A model generated the notes under the pieces. It ran no database searches. It worked only from the letters and a program-made list of their open reading frames with translations, and was not told the DNA's origin. DNA of 14,828 nucleotides from CCY15215 sp034932145 (GTDB lineage: Bacteria > Cyanobacteriota > Cyanobacteriia > Cyanobacteriales > Spirulinaceae), in the NCBI RefSeq assembly GCF_034932145.1, contig NZ_JAYGHV010000302.1, forward strand, positions 1-14,828, read 5' to 3'. Below are positions 1 to 7,229 of this stretch, in pieces (position 1 is the first letter of the stretch; every line of letters starts with the position of its first letter). A program made the translations under genes and the position numbers.

Positions 1-359
1 TTGGCTAGAGTTTGTGCTTCTACCCCTTGGGACGCATCCACGACTAATAAAGCTCCTTCACAGGCAATCAGCGATCGCGATACCTCATAGGAAAAGTCTA
101 CATGACCAGGCGTATCGATAAGATTGAGAACATACTCTTCCCCATCTTCAGCTTTATAGTTCATCCGTGCGGCTTGTAGCTTGATGGTAATGCCTCTTTC
201 TCGCTCTAAATCCATACTATCGAGGAACTGCTCTTTCATTTGGCGCTGCTGTACCGTCCCCGTCACCTGCAAGAGGCGATCGGCAAGGGTTGACTTCCCG
301 TGATCGATATGGGCAATAATGCAGAAGTTACGAATGCGGGAGGTGGAAACGTCGGTCAT
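1..359 (-). CDS. lepA: Elongation factor 4 (LepA), N-terminal part, cut by left edge
   Basis: Ribosome-bound translational GTPase that back-translocates or remodels stalled ribosomes. Only the first ~119 codons are present, and the gene continues beyond position 1. Reading the minus strand from the ATG at 359 gives a protein starting MTDVSTSRIRNFCIIAHIDH. The P-loop AHIDHGKST is the LepA form of the G1 motif. It is followed by the switch-I stretch ERERGITIK and the G3 motif DTPGH, then VDFSYEVSRSL and VVDASQGVEAQT. These motifs in this order, with the near-terminal position of the P-loop, separate LepA from EF-Tu and EF-G. The gene diverges from the mscS-like gene; the 134 nt between them hold no sequence I can call a promoter with confidence. 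Nothing looks odd in the visible part. Confidence 0.95.
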   Translation of the reverse strand, partial: MTDVSTSRIRNFCIIAHIDHGKSTLADRLLQVTGTVQQRQMKEQFLDSMDLERERGITIKLQAARMNYKAEDGEEYVLNLIDTPGHVDFSYEVSRSLIACEGALLVVDASQGVEAQTLA

Positions 360-480
360 GGCGTGTACGGGTTGGCCTCAATATTTCTTAATCTATTGTA
401 ATATTGTCTTGCACTTTTGGCAGGAAAAGGAAACCAGAATCTCCACTTTACTGCAAAAACTATTACCTGTTGCTCAATTA

Positions 481-487
481 AAGGAGG
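481..487 (+). promoter_or_regulatory. Strong ribosome binding site of the MscS-family gene
   Basis: AAGGAGG ends 6 nt before the ATG at 494. It is a near-perfect Shine-Dalgarno sequence and fixes the start codon of the channel gene. Most plus-strand genes in this window have weaker or no such signal. Confidence 0.8.
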
Positions 488-493
488 AAATTA

Positions 494-1570
494 ATGTTCG
501 TTGAAATTCTCGATCGCGAATTTCTTAACAACCAAGTTCTTGATTATATCATTGCCTGTGCTATTATTCTCATTGGCTTGATAACTATTAATATAGTCCG
601 AGCTTTTTTCCTTCAATCTCTAAAGCGATGGGCAAAGCGAACTACCACAACTCTTGACGATAAATTAATCCACATTTCCGAGAAAGCCTTAATTCCTGTT
701 CTCTATCTGGGGACGATTTATCTGGCGATCGACAAACTTAATTTACATCCCATTCTGGAAAGAACTTTGGATGCTATTTTAACGATTATTGCCACTATTT
801 TTGTCATTCAGTTACTTTCCAATATTTCTGAATATCTATTGCGACTATATTTAGTTCGTCAAGATAATCCCAATTTAATGCAAAGTTTTCGGGCAATTAT
901 GCCGGCTATTCGCATTGCTTTATGGGCAGTTGGGTTTGTCTTTTTGTTGGATAATTTGGGCTTTGATATTTCTGCTCTCGTTGCCAGCTTAGGAATTGGT
1001 GGAGTTGCGATCGCCCTTGCTTCCCAAGGATTACTACAAGACTTGTTTAGCTATTTTTCAATTTTATTAGATCGTCCCTTTGAGTTGGGTGATTTTATTG
1101 TGATTGGTGACTATATGGGAACAGTGGATAATATCGGCATTAAAACAACTCGACTTACCAGTTTAACGGGAGAAGAATTAATTATTTCTAATGCCGATCT
1201 AACAGCATCTCGACTCCGTAATTTTAAGCGCATGGAAAAAAGACGGATTGTTTTTAAAATTGGCGTTGTTTATCAAACAAGTCCAGAAGAATTAAAAGCA
1301 ATTCCTGAAATTATCAAAAAAATTATAACTTCTATTCCAGAAGCAACATTCGATCGCGTTCATTTTTCAGACTATGGCGACTTTAGCTTGAACTATGAAA
1401 TTGTCTACTTTGTTAACAATAACGACTACACCGTTTATATGGATATACAGCAAAATATTAATTTAGCCTTATTTCAAGCCTTTGCTGAGAATGGAATTGA
1501 ATTTGCCTACCCAACTCATGTTACATATCTACAGCCGACAGACTCAGAGAAGGTACTAGCAAAAGAATGA
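494..1570 (+). CDS. MscS-family small-conductance mechanosensitive channel
   Basis: Membrane channel that opens on membrane tension and releases ions and small solutes on osmotic downshock. The 358-aa protein has hydrophobic segments at about residues 16-40, 65-83, 90-115 and 138-156. A glycine/alanine-rich pore helix follows (about 159-190, ALVASLGIGGVAIALASQ), ending in the conserved stretch FELGDFIVIGDYMGTVDNIG and the beta-domain motif TTRLTSLTGEELIISN (about 195-234). This is the MscS pore and upper cytoplasmic vestibule. It is longer than E. coli MscS (286 aa) because of extra N-terminal membrane helices, as in many cyanobacterial homologues. The start is set by the AAGGAGG site. It converges on glcD with 8 nt between stop codons. 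Gating properties and ion selectivity cannot be inferred. Confidence 0.9.
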   Translation: MFVEILDREFLNNQVLDYIIACAIILIGLITINIVRAFFLQSLKRWAKRTTTTLDDKLIHISEKALIPVLYLGTIYLAIDKLNLHPILERTLDAILTIIATIFVIQLLSNISEYLLRLYLVRQDNPNLMQSFRAIMPAIRIALWAVGFVFLLDNLGFDISALVASLGIGGVAIALASQGLLQDLFSYFSILLDRPFELGDFIVIGDYMGTVDNIGIKTTRLTSLTGEELIISNADLTASRLRNFKRMEKRRIVFKIGVVYQTSPEELKAIPEIIKKIITSIPEATFDRVHFSDYGDFSLNYEIVYFVNNNDYTVYMDIQQNINLALFQAFAENGIEFAYPTHVTYLQPTDSEKVLAKE

Positions 1571-1578
1571 ATGGTCAT

Positions 1579-3060
1579 TCAAAATAATTCTGCTCCTTTA
1601 ATTGGTGCTATTTGTTGCATATTGGCACGTTCTCCACAAGCGCGAGGGGTGGGAAATAATTTCCCCGGATTAGCCAATCCTTTCGGGTTAAAGGCTTCTC
1701 TAACATACTGCATTGATTCTATATCTATTTCATTAAACATTTGGGGCATATAACAGTTTTTATCCGCCCCAATTCCGTGTTCTCCTGATAAACTTCCTCC
1801 AGCGTCCACACACAATCTGAGAATTTCTTCCCCAACTTTTTCGACTGCTGCAAACGCACCCGGTTCGCCACCATTGTAGAGAATTAAAGGATGTAAATTA
1901 CCATCTCCCGCATGAAAAACATTAGCAATTTGATAGCCCGATCGCTCGCTTAATGCCTCAATTTCCCGCAAAACCGCCGCCAATTTCGTGCGAGGAATCA
2001 CCCCATCTTGTACGAAATAATTAGGACTCATTTTACCCGCCGCCGCAAAAGCAGCTTTTCTTCCTTTCCATAATTTAAGACGAGTTTCGGCATCAGTAGC
2101 GGTGGTAATTTCCCGCGCCCCATTTTGAGTACAAAGTTTAGCCACGCGCTGAATATTTCCCTGTACTTCAACTTCTAAACCATCCAATTCAACCAGTAAA
2201 ATCGCCCCCGCATCTCGAGGATAACAATTAGTCGCCACTACATCCTCAACTGCATTAATACTGAGATTATCCATCATTTCCATTCCCGCAGGAATAATCC
2301 CCGCACCGATAATATCTGTCACCGCAGTTCCCGCCGCTTCAATGGTGGCAAAATCCGCAAGAAGAACGCAAATTGATTCGGGAGTTTTCAATATTTTTAA
2401 GGTAATTTCCGTCGCAATTCCTAATGTGCCTTCCGATCCGACAAAAACCCCCGTTAAGTCATATCCAGGCATTTCTGGAACTTGCCCGCCAACATCAACA
2501 ATAGACCCATTAGGAGTAACAATTTTTAAACCCAAAACATGATTTGTGGTAACACCATATTTAAGACAGTGTACGCCCCCCGAATTTTCCGCCACATTGC
2601 CCCCAATGGAACAGATAATTTGACTGGAGGGATCTGGAGCGTAGTAAAACCCCGCACCGCTTACCGCTTGTGTCACCCAATTATTAATCACCCCTGGTTG
2701 CACGATCGCGCTGCGATTTTCCCAATCAATTTCGAGAATGCGCTTCATTTTTGCCGTGACAATGACCACCCCATTTTCGATGGGTAATGCGCCCCCAGAT
2801 AGCCCCGTCCCCGAGCCTCGTGCCACCCAAGGTAGATTATAGCGATCGCACAGTTTCACGGCTTCTGCGACCTCTTTTGTCGTCCGAGGAAGCACCACGA
2901 GGGCAGGCCGTTGGCGATAGGCCGCTAAACCATCGCATTCATAAGTTAAGAGTTCTTCCTTGCGACGCACGACACAGCCTTTCCCTAGCACTTGCTCAAA
3001 TTCTCGCACGATCGATTGCCATTGATTTTTCGTTTCGGGGGGACTATTTTTTACAGTCAT
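1579..3060 (-). CDS. glcD: Glycolate dehydrogenase, FAD-binding subunit GlcD
   Basis: Flavoprotein that oxidises glycolate to glyoxylate, the first step in recycling the product of Rubisco's oxygenase reaction. The 493 residues match a full-length GlcD. The PCMH-type FAD-binding domain spans about 50-225, with VARGSGTGLSGGA (79-91), PDPSSQ (143-148), IGGNVAENSGG (152-162) and GVFVGSEGTLGIATE (204-218). The C-terminal FAD-oxidase domain carries VFHAGDGNLHPL (381-392) and SGEHGIGADK (425-434), whose histidines 383, 390 and 428 belong to the active-site and metal region of this family. The homologous D-lactate dehydrogenases share this fold, so D-lactate as an additional substrate is possible. 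No glcE or glcF lies next to it, which is usual in cyanobacteria. The ATG at 3060 sits inside a heptamer repeat that also makes an out-of-frame ATG upstream. Confidence 0.88.
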   Translation of the reverse strand: MTVKNSPPETKNQWQSIVREFEQVLGKGCVVRRKEELLTYECDGLAAYRQRPALVVLPRTTKEVAEAVKLCDRYNLPWVARGSGTGLSGGALPIENGVVIVTAKMKRILEIDWENRSAIVQPGVINNWVTQAVSGAGFYYAPDPSSQIICSIGGNVAENSGGVHCLKYGVTTNHVLGLKIVTPNGSIVDVGGQVPEMPGYDLTGVFVGSEGTLGIATEITLKILKTPESICVLLADFATIEAAGTAVTDIIGAGIIPAGMEMMDNLSINAVEDVVATNCYPRDAGAILLVELDGLEVEVQGNIQRVAKLCTQNGAREITTATDAETRLKLWKGRKAAFAAAGKMSPNYFVQDGVIPRTKLAAVLREIEALSERSGYQIANVFHAGDGNLHPLILYNGGEPGAFAAVEKVGEEILRLCVDAGGSLSGEHGIGADKNCYMPQMFNEIDIESMQYVREAFNPKGLANPGKLFPTPRACGERANMQQIAPIKGAELF

Positions 3061-3076
3061 CGGTCATCGGTCACTC
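3056..3076. repeat. Three-copy heptamer repeat over the glcD start codon
   Basis: On the plus strand the sequence reads GTCATCG, GTCATCG, GTCACTC in direct tandem; the third copy is imperfect. Read on the minus strand the repeat creates two ATGs 7 nt apart. The inner one (3060) opens glcD. The outer one (3067) is in another frame and reaches a stop after seven codons. It resembles the short tandemly repeated heptamers known from cyanobacterial genomes. It could be chance at only three units. Confidence 0.5.
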
Positions 3077-3293
3077 AAAACTATTCTTCCATTGTGGCAA
3101 AAAAAAGGATAGGGTGAAAAAAATAGGGAGTTTTTAGCGATTTCTCTAGGCGAGGACATCGAACTCTGTTGCCTTTTCTTGTCTCGCTTCCCCTCTCACA
3201 CCGCAGATCCTCTTCCGAGGGAAAGTTGTACAATTTATTGGCAGCGAAAGTGAAAAATTTCCGATCTAGCCCGACCTAGATTGACTTCAAAAC
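3061..3293. other. Intergenic region between divergent glcD and the NACHT gene
   Basis: 233 nt without a credible gene. It must hold the promoters of both divergent genes. The only recognisable element is a TACAAT at 3229-3234, a possible -10 box for the NACHT gene, without a convincing -35 box. A poly-A tract lies at about 3098-3106. No tRNA or clear hairpin was seen. Confidence 0.4.
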
Positions 3294-5678
3294 GTGAATA
3301 TGGCAGAAGGTGCACAGCAATTGCTGAAAGTGGCGAAGGAAGGTATTGAGAGGGCTAAATCAGCTTGGTTGGCTAAAGCCGGCAAAATTCTTGATTCTCA
3401 TGGGTTGCAAGTTTCCCTCGCTAGTATTCATAGTTTTCTTCAAGGTCAGCCTCTCGAACGCGAAGATTTTGAACAAATTTGTACTATTTTAGGGTTAAAT
3501 TGGCAAGAAATTGCCGAAGTATCGCCAATTTCTGGGAATTTTGAACCGGATTCTTCTCCGGAAGAAGCGATCGAACCCGGTATTGGCGCGATCGTGCCTT
3601 TGGCAAGAAAAAGAGCTTCCGAAAAAATGCTCGAAGCCTATTGCAAAGTTCAACTGGTTACGGGTCAATGGGTCTCTAGTGAGAGTTTTGAATTTGATGT
3701 TTATCAAGTTGACAAAATTCCTCGCGATGTGTATCTGAATTTACCAACATTCCTCAAAATTTGCGATCGCTCCCAAGATTTTGAAAGATTTGGGCTGGGT
3801 TATCGCATGGAAAAAATGACCGGAATACAAGCAGTGACAAACTATGCAAAACTCGTCGTTCTTGGTAATTCTGGTGTTGGAAAAACTGTGTTTTTACAAT
3901 CTCTGATTGTTGCTTGTTGTCGAGGAAAATTTCAAAAGAATTATATTCCTATTTTTTTGGAATTTCATAAATTACCAGATTTAAAAAAAGGAATTGCTGA
4001 ATATATTCACGATATTTTAGGATTCGACGATCGCGTACACACGGAACAATTACTTAATTATGGGCAGTTTTTTATTATATTTGATGGCATAGATGAAGTT
4101 GTCTATCAAGAAAGACGAGATCTACAATATCAATTACGTGCATTTACTCAACACTATTATAAAAATCGTTTTATCATTGCTTGCCGAACGCAAATTACAG
4201 ATTATACTTTTCCTACATTTACCTATGTTGAAATTTCTGAACTTAATCAAGAACAAATTAAAAAATCCGCAAAAGTTTGTTTTCAAGCCCTGGCTAAATC
4301 TCATTCTCAAGGAAAAAAGATAGTTCACCAATTTTTATTAGATTTAGAAGTTCCGGAAAACAAGAAAATGCTGGAATTTTCTATGTATCCTATTTGGTTA
4401 AATTTAATTTGTGCTATTTTTTATGAAAACAAAAAATTGCCTTCAAGATTTTTCAACTTATACGAACAAGGATTAAAGTTGATTTTTGAGATCGAAGATA
4501 TTGAAGCAGAAGATGAACTAACTTTAATTCAGCAAGAACTTGGAGTCGAACAAAAATTAGATTTATTGTATTATCTAAGTGTCTTGACATTTACTAAAAA
4601 AGAGTTGTTTTTTGAACGCGATCGCATTTGTGTTTATATTACACATTATTTTTCCGATCCTCTTTCTCAAAACAAGAAAAAAGAGAGAGAAATCTTGCTT
4701 AAAAAAAGTAGAAAGATTTTAAATATTATCGAAAAGCACAATTATATTATTGTTGAAAGAACGCAAAAATATTATGCTTTTTCTAATCTTGGTCTTCAAG
4801 AATACCTTATTGGCAGATTTTTATTAAAACATTTTGAACCCAATAATTTGTCAAAAGAGCTAGATCATTTCGATCGTTTAACTTGGAACGATCTCTTTAT
4901 TCTTGCAGTGGGAAGCATGGAATATGTTGATGATTTTGTCTTACAAATAAAATGGAGAATTGATAATATTATTGCCAAGGACAAAAAATTACAAATTTTT
5001 CTTTCATGGGTTCATCAAAAATCTATTTTTGTACAAACACCGTATAAAGTTTCCGCAGTTCGTGCTTTTTACTTTTCCCAAGCAATTAATCCAATGTTCG
5101 ATCCGAAATTATCTCATCCTCTTGATTTTTCTCATGCAGTAAATCGTGGTTTAAAGATATCTATTCACGATCGCTCTTTGGCTTGCAATTTGGATCGAGA
5201 TTTAGATTATGCTTTTAATCACCAAACAATTAATGAGTTAGCACCAGATTTTATTATTGATTTAATTCTGGATTCTTTATTGGTAACTTATGCTCACGAT
5301 TTAGATTTGTTTCTGACTTTTACAGAAGATCGTAATATAGAAATTAGTGGCGATCTTAAACACGCTTTAGAACGATTTCGCGATCAACTTCCCGACATCG
5401 ATCGCGATCGCATTCACTATCAAGAATGGTGGAAAGAAAACGGCGAAATTTGGACGAGAAATTTAAGACTTGCTATCATTGAACACCGGAATATTGGTTA
5501 TGATTGGCAATTTGGCTCGGAACAAAAAAATATTCTCAAACAATATTATAATTCAATTAAGTTACTGGTTGAGTGTATCTATAGAACGCCGAAAATTACT
5601 GATGAAACAATCCAGGAAATTGAAGATACAATTCTATTGCCGATCGCCGAAATTGATAAAAGAGGATTAGGGAATTGA
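3294..5678 (+). CDS. STAND/NACHT NTPase with XRE-like N-terminus and helical C-terminus (bNACHT-like)
   Basis: Large single-gene NTPase of the STAND class, which act as nucleotide-driven molecular switches. Numbering from the GTG at 3294; an ATG two codons later is an equally good start. Residues ~25-75 look like the degenerate XRE/helix-turn-helix domain common at the front of cyanobacterial NACHT proteins (SLASIHSFLQGQPLEREDFE, then GLNWQEIAE). The linker ends in DFERFGLGYR. The NACHT domain follows: Walker A GNSGVGKT (191-198), Walker B FIIFDGIDE with the typical DGxDE form (260-268), sensor ACR (296-298) and the YPIWLNLICAIFY helix (365-377). The C-terminus (~580-790) is helical and ends with HRNIGYDWQF and EDTILLPIAEIDKR. 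I recognise these as the C-terminal helical module (NCH2 type) of bacterial NACHT proteins. No fused nuclease, TIR or protease effector is visible. Some bacterial NACHT proteins protect against phage, but that role here is inference. HIP1 sites at 3763, 4618 and 5404 argue for long residence in a cyanobacterial genome. No partner gene is adjacent. Confidence 0.85.
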   Translation: MNMAEGAQQLLKVAKEGIERAKSAWLAKAGKILDSHGLQVSLASIHSFLQGQPLEREDFEQICTILGLNWQEIAEVSPISGNFEPDSSPEEAIEPGIGAIVPLARKRASEKMLEAYCKVQLVTGQWVSSESFEFDVYQVDKIPRDVYLNLPTFLKICDRSQDFERFGLGYRMEKMTGIQAVTNYAKLVVLGNSGVGKTVFLQSLIVACCRGKFQKNYIPIFLEFHKLPDLKKGIAEYIHDILGFDDRVHTEQLLNYGQFFIIFDGIDEVVYQERRDLQYQLRAFTQHYYKNRFIIACRTQITDYTFPTFTYVEISELNQEQIKKSAKVCFQALAKSHSQGKKIVHQFLLDLEVPENKKMLEFSMYPIWLNLICAIFYENKKLPSRFFNLYEQGLKLIFEIEDIEAEDELTLIQQELGVEQKLDLLYYLSVLTFTKKELFFERDRICVYITHYFSDPLSQNKKKEREILLKKSRKILNIIEKHNYIIVERTQKYYAFSNLGLQEYLIGRFLLKHFEPNNLSKELDHFDRLTWNDLFILAVGSMEYVDDFVLQIKWRIDNIIAKDKKLQIFLSWVHQKSIFVQTPYKVSAVRAFYFSQAINPMFDPKLSHPLDFSHAVNRGLKISIHDRSLACNLDRDLDYAFNHQTINELAPDFIIDLILDSLLVTYAHDLDLFLTFTEDRNIEISGDLKHALERFRDQLPDIDRDRIHYQEWWKENGEIWTRNLRLAIIEHRNIGYDWQFGSEQKNILKQYYNSIKLLVECIYRTPKITDETIQEIEDTILLPIAEIDKRGLGN

Positions 5679-5681
5679 TAA

Positions 5682-5963
5682 TTATTCATTTTTCAAGGCT
5701 TGGCGAAATCCGAGAACGACTAAAATATTAGAAAAGGTTAAAAATAATTCTGCACTACCATGCAGCCAATCTATATCAGCTAGAGGAAGATTGTAAGCAA
5801 TTTTGGCATAAATTCCGGCCGGAATTGTGACAAAGACAAAAACTAATAAGACATAAAAACCAATCAATGCCAGTCGAGGGGCTTTTTGCGATCGCGTTAA
5901 AAACCACAAGAATCCCAAATAAGGAAAGAGAGAAAGCGCAAATAATGTATCTTTAGAGAACAT
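5682..5963 (-). CDS. DUF3593 membrane protein
   Basis: 93-aa protein of unknown function, matching by recall the DUF3593 family of cyanobacteria and plastid-bearing eukaryotes. Three hydrophobic segments are visible at about residues 5-22, 31-54 and 68-87. The loop LPLADIDWLHGSAELFLTFS precedes the last helix. It lies 11 nt downstream of the Ycf49-like gene and is probably translated from the same message. Its stop codon is only 3 nt from that of the NACHT gene on the other strand. No cofactor motif is obvious. The family assignment comes from sequence pattern memory, not a search. Confidence 0.75.
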   Translation of the reverse strand: MFSKDTLFALSLFPYLGFLWFLTRSQKAPRLALIGFYVLLVFVFVTIPAGIYAKIAYNLPLADIDWLHGSAELFLTFSNILVVLGFRQALKNE

Positions 5964-5974
5964 TTTTTTCTAAT

Positions 5975-6289
5975 CTAATTTTCTTCTAATTTTTCTGAAC
6001 GAGACGATCGCCATAATCCCCATGCAGCCAAACAAAGGGTACTATTCCCCAAAACTGTTGTCGCAGCTTGCAGCGTCACCAACCACTCCAAAGAGGCAAG
6101 ATTCTCGAAAAAATGCCACGTACAAGCACACATTGCACTCACAAATGCAGGTAACATTGCTAAAGCGAACCATTTCCAAGCGCGATCGCCTTGGATTTCG
6201 CCATAGCGCCAGATTAACCAAATCGCGACGATCCATTCGATCACGCTGGAAACATGAACGATCCACGTTGGGATAGAAAGAGAGTGCAT
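5975..6289 (-). CDS. ycf49: Ycf49-like protein (DUF2499)
   Basis: 104-aa integral membrane protein of unknown function. The beginning, SIPTWIVHVSSVIEWIVAIW, and the following LIWRYGE are hallmarks of the DUF2499/Ycf49 family, found in cyanobacteria and encoded by some algal plastid genomes. There are three hydrophobic segments at about 8-28, 39-60 and 70-94. Notable residues are H12 in helix 1 and the CACTWHFFEN stretch after helix 2. A DUF3593 gene directly follows, a pairing I recall from other cyanobacteria, so the two may form one complex. No clear Shine-Dalgarno sequence precedes the ATG at 6289. The role is unknown; a photosynthetic membrane location is only suggested by the phyletic pattern. 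Confidence 0.78.
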   Translation of the reverse strand: MHSLSIPTWIVHVSSVIEWIVAIWLIWRYGEIQGDRAWKWFALAMLPAFVSAMCACTWHFFENLASLEWLVTLQAATTVLGNSTLCLAAWGLWRSSRSEKLEEN

Positions 6290-6332
6290 ACAATCTTTAA
6301 TTTTTCCTGATTTTCCTTATTTATCATACAGG

Positions 6333-6728
6333 CTAAGAGTCTCTTTTTAAATTTTTGATAGCTTTAAAGCCTTCCCATGTTTGACTGAGAAATGTAGTGG
6401 GAATAATTAAGCCAACAGGAGAACCACCTTGTAATAAACTAAAAATACCGGCTATCGCATTGATTCCCATAAATCCAACTGCAATTCCTAATGCAATTAT
6501 TGATTTTCGTTGTACGAAGAAGCCTAGCAATAAATAAAATGCACCAAATATAAAGGCTGCAAAGGCAATAATAATACCACCGGGTATTGCCGCACTCGAA
6601 AAACTCGCAAATAACGCCAATAATCCTAGAAAGATGCTTAGGACTCCAACTGCATAAGTAGCACGATAAGCAGCAGCTAATTTTTTCAGATATTCTGATT
6701 TTAAATCATTTTTTTGGTGCTGTTCCAT
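6333..6728 (-). CDS. Unrecognised small membrane protein, four predicted helices
   Basis: 131-aa protein that I do not recognise. A charged, probably cytoplasmic N-terminus of ~20 residues (KNDLKSEYLKKLAAAYR) is followed by about four hydrophobic segments at 24-46, 48-70, 77-97 and 103-116. The C-terminus is short and basic (FKAIKNLKRDS). Small Gly/Ala-rich helices are typical of HdeD/DUF308-like or similar orphan membrane proteins, but I see no defining motif. The start is well supported: AAGGAGG lies 10 nt upstream and a consensus-like promoter 60 nt further. It is the first gene of a minus-strand run with the Ycf49-like and DUF3593 genes (gaps of 43 and 11 nt), so co-transcription is likely. 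Confidence 0.75.
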   Translation of the reverse strand: MEQHQKNDLKSEYLKKLAAAYRATYAVGVLSIFLGLLALFASFSSAAIPGGIIIAFAAFIFGAFYLLLGFFVQRKSIIALGIAVGFMGINAIAGIFSLLQGGSPVGLIIPTTFLSQTWEGFKAIKNLKRDS

Positions 6729-6738
6729 ATTGTTTGAT

Positions 6739-6745
6739 CCTCCTT
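6739..6745 (-). promoter_or_regulatory. Ribosome binding site of the 131-aa membrane protein gene
   Basis: The minus strand reads AAGGAGG, ending 10 nt before the ATG at 6728. The spacing is slightly long but the match is strong and supports this start codon. Confidence 0.7.
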
Positions 6746-6787
6746 CTTAATAATACTTTATAGCGATCGCCAAAGCCAAATTATGTT

Positions 6788-6816
6788 TTTTTACCATTTT
6801 CTGTATTTTTTGTCAA
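6788..6816 (-). promoter_or_regulatory. Sigma70-type promoter for the small membrane-protein unit
   Basis: On the minus strand a perfect -35 box TTGACA (6811-6816) is followed after exactly 17 nt by TAAAAA (6788-6793), a fair -10 box. A start site near 6781 would give a leader of about 50 nt with the AAGGAGG site in it. The surroundings are very AT-rich, which makes chance -10 matches common, but the perfect -35 box with ideal spacing is unlikely by chance. Confidence 0.55.
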
Positions 6817-6992
6817 TCAAAATCAAGCTCTATTTTCATCATTTTAATTTTTATTTAATGCTGTCCCAATGAACAAGTGCGATCGCAAATATCGGGTTGA
6901 GAATAACAAACCAGAGACTGAGGGACAATGAAAAGCCCTCCCAAGAGGTCGAGTTGATTGAACAGAAGATGAATCACGACGGAACAAATTTG

Positions 6993-7001
6993 TGATAGAA
7001 T
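6993..7001 (+). promoter_or_regulatory. Possible extended -10 promoter upstream of ado
   Basis: TGATAGAAT fits the extended -10 pattern TGn-TAnAAT. No good -35 box is found 16-18 nt upstream, which extended -10 promoters can do without. Transcription would start near 7008, giving ado a leader of roughly 220 nt beginning at the small hairpin at 7003-7017. Confidence 0.35.
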
Positions 7002-7002
7002 C

Positions 7003-7017
7003 TGGGGCAAACCCCCA
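7003..7017 (+). other. Small GC hairpin in the ado upstream region
   Basis: TGGGG and CCCCA form a 5-bp stem around a CAAAC loop. No T tract follows, so it is not a normal terminator. It may be a structural element at the 5' end of the ado leader. Confidence 0.3.
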
Positions 7018-7145
7018 ATAAAGTCAAAATCTCCTGTGAATCCTTTTAGGTGTAACAGCGAGAGTATCAAACTATCAGATTAAGATAGGGATGAAGAAAA
7101 TCCGGGTCACAGTCTTCTCGGTTTTACGTCCCTAGCGCAGGAAAA

Positions 7146-7161
7146 ATGTCTCTCGAGACAT
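7146..7161. promoter_or_regulatory. Perfect inverted repeat 69 nt before the ado start
   Basis: ATGTCTC-TC-GAGACAT is a 7-bp perfect inverted repeat around a 2-nt centre. A 2-nt loop is too tight for RNA unless the last pair opens to a CTCG tetraloop. The dyad could therefore be a dimeric regulator's operator or a leader hairpin. I cannot name a known regulator for it. Confidence 0.35.
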
Positions 7162-7229
7162 ACACCCCACCCCCAACAACAACGTTAGGATCGGGTGAAT
7201 TTTAGAAAAAAATAGGAGATCCGTTACCA

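Larger units (their letters stand above)
6729..7229. other. 501-nt non-coding region between the membrane-protein unit and ado
   Basis: No credible protein gene. The left ~120 nt are AT-rich and carry the minus-strand promoter. The right ~350 nt have ordinary composition and belong to the upstream region of ado. They contain a HIP1 site (about 6880), an extended -10 element (6993-7001), a small GC hairpin (7003-7017) and a perfect inverted repeat (7146-7161). A 71-codon minus-strand frame (6855-7070) starts with TTG, has no ribosome binding site and resembles nothing I know. The length suggests a long 5' UTR or an unannotated small RNA. Confidence 0.6.

Noticed and set aside
319..504. 61-codon plus-strand frame between lepA and mscS
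   Set aside because: It overlaps the lepA start antisense and runs into the mscS start; no family features.
2787..3137. 116-codon plus-strand frame over the glcD start
   Set aside because: It is antisense to a clear glcD reading frame and its translation resembles no protein.
3294..5678. NACHT gene as part of a recently acquired defence island
   Set aside because: No integrase, transposase, tRNA or attachment repeats flank it, and it carries the host-typical HIP1 palindromes. A single gene, not an island.
6855..7070. 71-codon minus-strand open frame upstream of ado
   Set aside because: It starts with TTG, has no ribosome binding site, no family resemblance and a low-complexity hydrophobic mix. 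Treated as non-coding.
7091..7135. 14-codon frame MKKIRVTVFSVLRP upstream of ado as a leader peptide
   Set aside because: The AGGG is directly against the ATG, and no run of regulatory codons or attenuator stem is present. Length is within chance.
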